DNA of 64,000 bases from Microstegium vimineum (Eukaryota; Streptophyta; Magnoliopsida; Poales; Poaceae), in NCBI GenBank assembly GCA_022036555.1, contig CM039119.1, forward strand, positions 40,059,255 through 40,123,254, in the 5' to 3' direction. How positions within the stretch are numbered: position 1 is the stretch's first letter; each line of letters opens with the position of its first letter. Of this stretch, positions 60,365 through 64,000 are shown piece by piece. The translations under genes and the position numbers were made by a program. A model generated the notes under the pieces. It searched no databases, was not told the origin of the DNA, and was given only the letters and a program-made list of their open reading frames with translations.

Positions 60365-61100
60365 TAAGTATAGTAGTATAGTACAAGTACAAGAAGTAGA
60401 GTATAGTAGAAGTATCTAAAGTAGAATTAGTAGTAGTGCTAGAGTACTAGTAGAAGTAGTATAGTACAAGTAGTAGAGTAGTAGTAGAAGTAGTACAATA
60501 GTGCTAGAGTATTAGTAGAAGTACAAGTAGTAGAGCAGTAGAGTACAAGTAGTACTAGTAGAACTAGGGAAGTAGAAGTAGTAGACTAGAAGAAGCACCG
60601 AGGGAAGTACAACTAGAAGAGAGTAGAGTACAAGTAGTAGAGAAGTAGAAGTAGAGAGTACAAGTAGTAGAGAAGTAGAAGTACTAGAAGTCAAGTACAT
60701 ACAAGTAGTAGAGAAGTAGAAGTAGTAGAAGTCAAGTACCATACAAGTAGTAGAAGTACGGGCGCTTTTATTAGTAGTACAAGTACAAGTACTACAAGTA
60801 AAAGTAGTAGAGTTACAAGTAGAAGGAGTAGAAGTAGAAGTATAGAGTAAAAGTAGAAGAGTACAAGTAGTAGAGTTACAAGTAGCTAGAGTACAAGTAG
60901 TAGAGTACAAGTAGCTAGAGTACAAGTAGTAGAGTACAAGTAGCTAGAGTACAAGTAGTAGAGTATAAGTAGCTAGAGTACAAGTAGTAGAGTACAAGTT
61001 GCTAGAGTACAAGTAGTAGAATTACAAGTAGTAGAGTTACAAGTACGAGTAGAGTACAAGTAGAAGTAGTAGTAGAAGTAGTAAAACACAACACATTAGT
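60365..61100. repeat. GTA-rich minisatellite
   Basis: Imperfect tandem copies of a 15-24-bp unit built from agtacaagtagtag and agctagagtac fill about 730 bp. The 137-codon minus frame of Ser, Thr, Tyr and Leu is a product of the repeat, not a gene. Confidence 0.9.
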
Positions 61101-61199
61101 GGAAAAGAAAAAGTTGACTCAGATTAAACCCATGGCCATCCATGTTTAGGATTGGGGGTATTCGATCATCATAGCCGTTGCCTCAGCATATTTAGGGTT

Positions 61200-61285
61200 T
61201 TTTCACATCATTGCATATGCCACTGCCTCAGAACAAGTATAAAAGAAAAATTTCACATCATTGCATATGCCACTGCCTCAGTAGA
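61200..61285. repeat. Direct duplication of about 32 bp
   Basis: The phrase catcattgcatatgccactg occurs twice, about 50 bp apart, with the flanking bases also shared. Confidence 0.8.
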
Positions 61286-61402
61286 AGTAGTAAGTAGGTA
61301 GACTAGTAGTAGGAGTAGTAGAGTACAAGTAGTAAATAGCTATAGTACAATTAGTAGGAATAGGATCACAGTAGTAGTACTAGAGTAGACAAGTAGTAGA
61401 AG

Positions 61403-61620
61403 GAGACCACAGTAATAGCATCATTCCCAGTGGCATATATGCTTAGTGTATATCAAAACAGACCATATAGCATCATAGGCATGAATTCAAGAGACCACAG
61501 TAATAGCGCATCACAGGCAGTGGCATATATAAGCTCAGTGTATATCAAAAGAGACCATATAGCATCACAAGCACGAATTCAAGAGACCAAAGTAATAGCT
61601 CATCACAGACAGTGACCTTC
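61403..61620. repeat. Tandem repeat, unit about 90 bp, 2.4 copies
   Basis: Units starting gagaccacagtaatag or gagaccaaagtaatag begin at 61403, 61491 and 61583. They carry gtggcatata and agcatcac phrases in the same order. Confidence 0.8.
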
Positions 61621-61744
61621 ACCCATGCTTAGTGAAAAAATAACATGGCATCATAGGCATCATAGTGACAATGGACAAGCATCATATGCAACATCATAGA
61701 AGGCATCACATGCATCACATAGGAGAAGGTAAGCAAACTGAGGG

Positions 61745-61990
61745 GGTGGAGCACCGAGGGGGAGAGGAGCACCGACGGCCGGGGAGCGGAGCACGAGGAG
61801 CACCGGCGGGCACCGAGCGGAGAGCGGCGCACCACGGGGCACCGAGCGGAGAACAAGAGGAGCACCGGCGGCCGGGGAGCGGGAGCACCGGCGGGCACCG
61901 CGCGAAGAGCGGAGCACCACGGGGCATTGAGCAGAGAGCGGAGCACCGGAGGAGCACCGAGCGGAGAGCGGAGCACCACAGAGCACTAAG
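61745..61990. repeat. GC-rich minisatellite (ggagcaccg units)
   Basis: Variants of gagcggagagcggagcacc and ggagcaccggcggg repeat through about 245 bp. Open frames on both strands are by-products. Confidence 0.8.
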
Positions 61991-62094
61991 GGGCGGCGGT
62001 GGAGGCGGATTTGAACAGCCCTTCGGGGAGAAGAACCCTAACCGCAGCGATGAAGAAGACCCGCGGAGGCCCACCCCCTATATATATAGAAAAC

Positions 62095-62265
62095 ATTAAC
62101 CGCTGCGGGCAGTTATCAATGCCCGCTACGATAAATATTAACCGCAGCGGGCGCCTTATAATGCCTGTTGCGATAAATATTAACCGCAGCGGGCGCCTTA
62201 TAATGCCCGCTATGATAAATATTAACCGCAGCGGGCGGCTTATATTGCCCGCTGCGGTAAACCAA
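62095..62265. repeat. Interior array of CACTA subterminal-type repeats, 42-bp period
   Basis: Units starting attaac begin at 62095, 62137, 62179 and 62221, each with ACCGCAGCGGGC (or the variant accgctgcgggc in the first) and an inverted partner about 13 bp later. They are the same motifs as at 56155-56390, but they lie about 6 kb inside, between the two main genes. Confidence 0.85.
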
Positions 62266-62440
62266 GTTCTGTTCAGTATAGTTCAATGTTTCGTTTCGTC
62301 AGTTCTTCAGTATACTTGATATATATTCATATAAGTATATAAGTACATTCATATATAAGCTGTAAATTTCTATTAATTACAAAAATGACTTGTCCACTAG
62401 TTTATTACAAAATTGACTTGTCCACTACTTTTATTACATC

Positions 62441-64000
62441 TCATTTTGGTACTGGCGCTTTCACGGATTGCACCTCACCATCGGGGCAGGCCCAGGGCTT
62501 TAGACCGCTCTTGTTGCAACGATCCTCGATGGCCTTGACCTTATTTGGTAGATTGGTGAAAAGTTGGGGCTCTTCGTAGTTGTTGTATTGTTCTGGACTC
62601 TGGACACCATCAGCTCCCACGATCCTCTGTTTTCCAGACATGACCACGTGTTTCTTTGTATCCTCTGGATAGATATAGTAAGCCACTTGCGCGACGTTTG
62701 TAGCAAGTACCCACTGATCATCTTTATATCCGGTACTTTTGAGGTTCACTGTAGTTAACACTAATATGTCCACAACAACTGTTTTCGAGTTAACCTAGTC
62801 GCATCGAAAGACAGTTAGGCGAACGTTTTGTCCATAGTCAAGCTCCCATATTTCGCCAACCTGTCCATAGCATTGTGTCCTTGTGTTTGTGGCCCCGTCG
62901 ACTCCTTCGTATCGAACACCGCTATTTTGTGATGCGCTCTTCTTGTCCTTGTCTTTTGTGTGGAACCTATACCCCTTCACGTCGTATACTTGCCAAGTGG
63001 TAACTTGAGTGGACGGCCCTTGTATCAGCTTCTTAACGGTATTCGTATCTTCATCAGGGCATCCTTCCAGGGGGATGCATTGCTCTTTAAGCCACTCTAT
63101 GAAACTGCTCTTGTGATGTTTTTGGACCCATTCCTCCATGCGTTGTCCCGTCATGTGCGGCACAAATCTCATCTAGGTGCTTTTCAACATATTTGTCCAT
63201 GCTCACCAACTGATGAAGGATGCTATAATGAGCTTCTTCCACATCTTTGTACGGTATATCAGTGCGTACTTGCCGTCCCGTGCACCCCTTCCTGGCGGTT
63301 CTGCCCTCGTGCTAATGAACAGGCAATGCAATCGCCCTCCCATCCTTTATGTACCTCATACACCAGTTGACGAACTCCTCGGTTGTGTATGCCTCGATCA
63401 TAGAGCCCTCCGGGTAAGCACGGTTATGGACATATCTGTTGAGGGTGGACATGAACTGCTCGTATGTCCACATCTGGTGTAGGTACACGGGGCCCAGTTG
63501 CTCGATTTGATCAACCATGTGTATCATTAGGTGAGGCATAATGTCAAAGAAAGAAGGGGAAAGCACATCTCGAGCTGGCAAATGGTCTCCGCGATGAACT
63601 CCTTCAGGGCATGCAGTTCAGCTTTGCCGATGACCTTCTGTGTGATGCGGTTAAAAAAGTACAACATCCGAGTGATTACCATCTTCACGTACTCTGGACT
63701 AATAGCCCTGATAACAATGGGAAGGAACACCGTCAGCATGATGTGGCAATCATGTGAGTTGAAGCCAGCCATTGTGAGGTCTTTCATGCAGATGAGGCTC
63801 TTAATGTTTGAGGAGAAAATGGTCGGTACCTTGATACCCCTCAACAAGTTGGGCATATATATCTTCTCATCGCGTCTTAGGTTATATGCTGCACCTGGTA
63901 TGTCAACTGTACCATTATGAGGTGGTCCTGGGTGAAGGTCATGCCTGATGCCGTGGTGGAGAAGATCCATCCGTGATTTGAGACCATCCTTCGTCTTGTT
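62441..64000 (-). pseudogene. TNP2-like CACTA transposase, 5' part outside the window
   Basis: From right to left: 63527-63970 has LTMAGFNSHDCHIML and ISPEYVKMVITRMLYFFN, the end of the Transposase_21 region. 63312-63581 has IMPHLMIHMVDQIEQLGPVY and YVHNRAYPEGSMIEAY, a DUF4218 domain. 62441-63172 has SQNSGVRYEG, IWELDYGQN and GYKDDQWVLATNVAQV, a DUF4216 domain. This is the usual order of CACTA TNP2 proteins, which cut the element ends. A frameshift near 63570 and a TAG near 62793 break it. The catalytic part lies beyond the window. Confidence 0.8.

Larger units (their letters stand above)
56138..64000 (-). mobile_element. CACTA (En/Spm) transposon, right end outside the window
   Basis: The left terminus CACTAGTACAAAACCG is followed by subterminal repeats of GCCCGCTGCGGT and its complement. 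The target duplication would be TGA (56135-56137). Genes on the minus strand are TNP2-like (62441 to beyond 64000), TNPA/Transposase_24-like (about 58350-60354) and Ulp1-protease-like (56584-58000). Stops and frameshifts indicate a decaying copy. It interrupts the antisense ORF. Confidence 0.88.

Noticed and set aside
60512..60925. 137-codon frame in the GTA repeat
   Set aside because: Product of a tandem repeat, consisting of Ser, Thr, Tyr and Leu only.
60365..62270. CRISPR-like array from the regularly spaced repeats
   Set aside because: Units are contiguous or imperfect tandem repeats without unique spacers, and the DNA is plant. They are minisatellites and CACTA binding motifs.

Overview
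This window is nuclear DNA of a grass, probably a panicoid (sorghum, sugarcane, Miscanthus or maize type). The signs are plant introns, very GC-rich 5' coding ends, Stowaway and Tourist MITEs, and deep nests of gypsy, hAT, PIF/Harbinger and CACTA elements. The species cannot be fixed from sequence alone.

Four host genes look functional. A single-exon clade A protein phosphatase 2C (10046-11098, minus) has abscisic-acid-type promoter motifs. A small membrane protein of the DUF599 family lies at 22471-23151 (plus). A two-exon RABA1-type small GTPase lies at 24877-26432 (minus). A two-exon PPR protein with a C-terminal DYW domain lies at 39760-42281 (minus) and closely resembles Arabidopsis At4g02750. 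They are separated by 1.7-13 kb of repeats and share no operon-like logic.

Layout. 1-1.9 kb: AT-rich sequence with a microsatellite. 1.9-7.4 kb: a decayed hAT element whose transposase gene is split by a 2.7-kb LTR, which itself holds a Tourist-like element. 7.4-8.3 kb: two MITEs and a tRNA-Val-like relic. 10-12 kb: the phosphatase and its promoter. 13.1-18.0 kb: a chimeric gypsy remnant. 18.8-20.5 kb: a solo LTR inverted relative to the LTR at 16.3-18.0 kb. 22.4-26.4 kb: DUF599 and Rab genes. 27-34.7 kb: MITEs, a LINE tail, GC-rich islands and an unidentified gene fragment. 35.5-38.4 kb: a PIF/Harbinger element with both termini. 39.8-42.3 kb: the PPR gene. 42.4-43.6 kb: a Tourist-like element. 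44.26-56.1 kb: a minus-oriented gypsy element of Tat type carrying an antisense ORF with its own TATA box, interrupted by three solo-LTR-like insertions. 56.1 kb to the end: a CACTA element that runs off the window, with TNP2-like, TNPA-like and Ulp1-protease-like genes on the minus strand.

The most notable structures are the antisense gene hit four times by independent insertions, the 1.7-kb inverted LTR pair, and the Ulp1-bearing CACTA element with subterminal-type repeats both at its end and in its interior. I did not find a clearly new biological system. The unusual parts are variants of known transposable-element biology.
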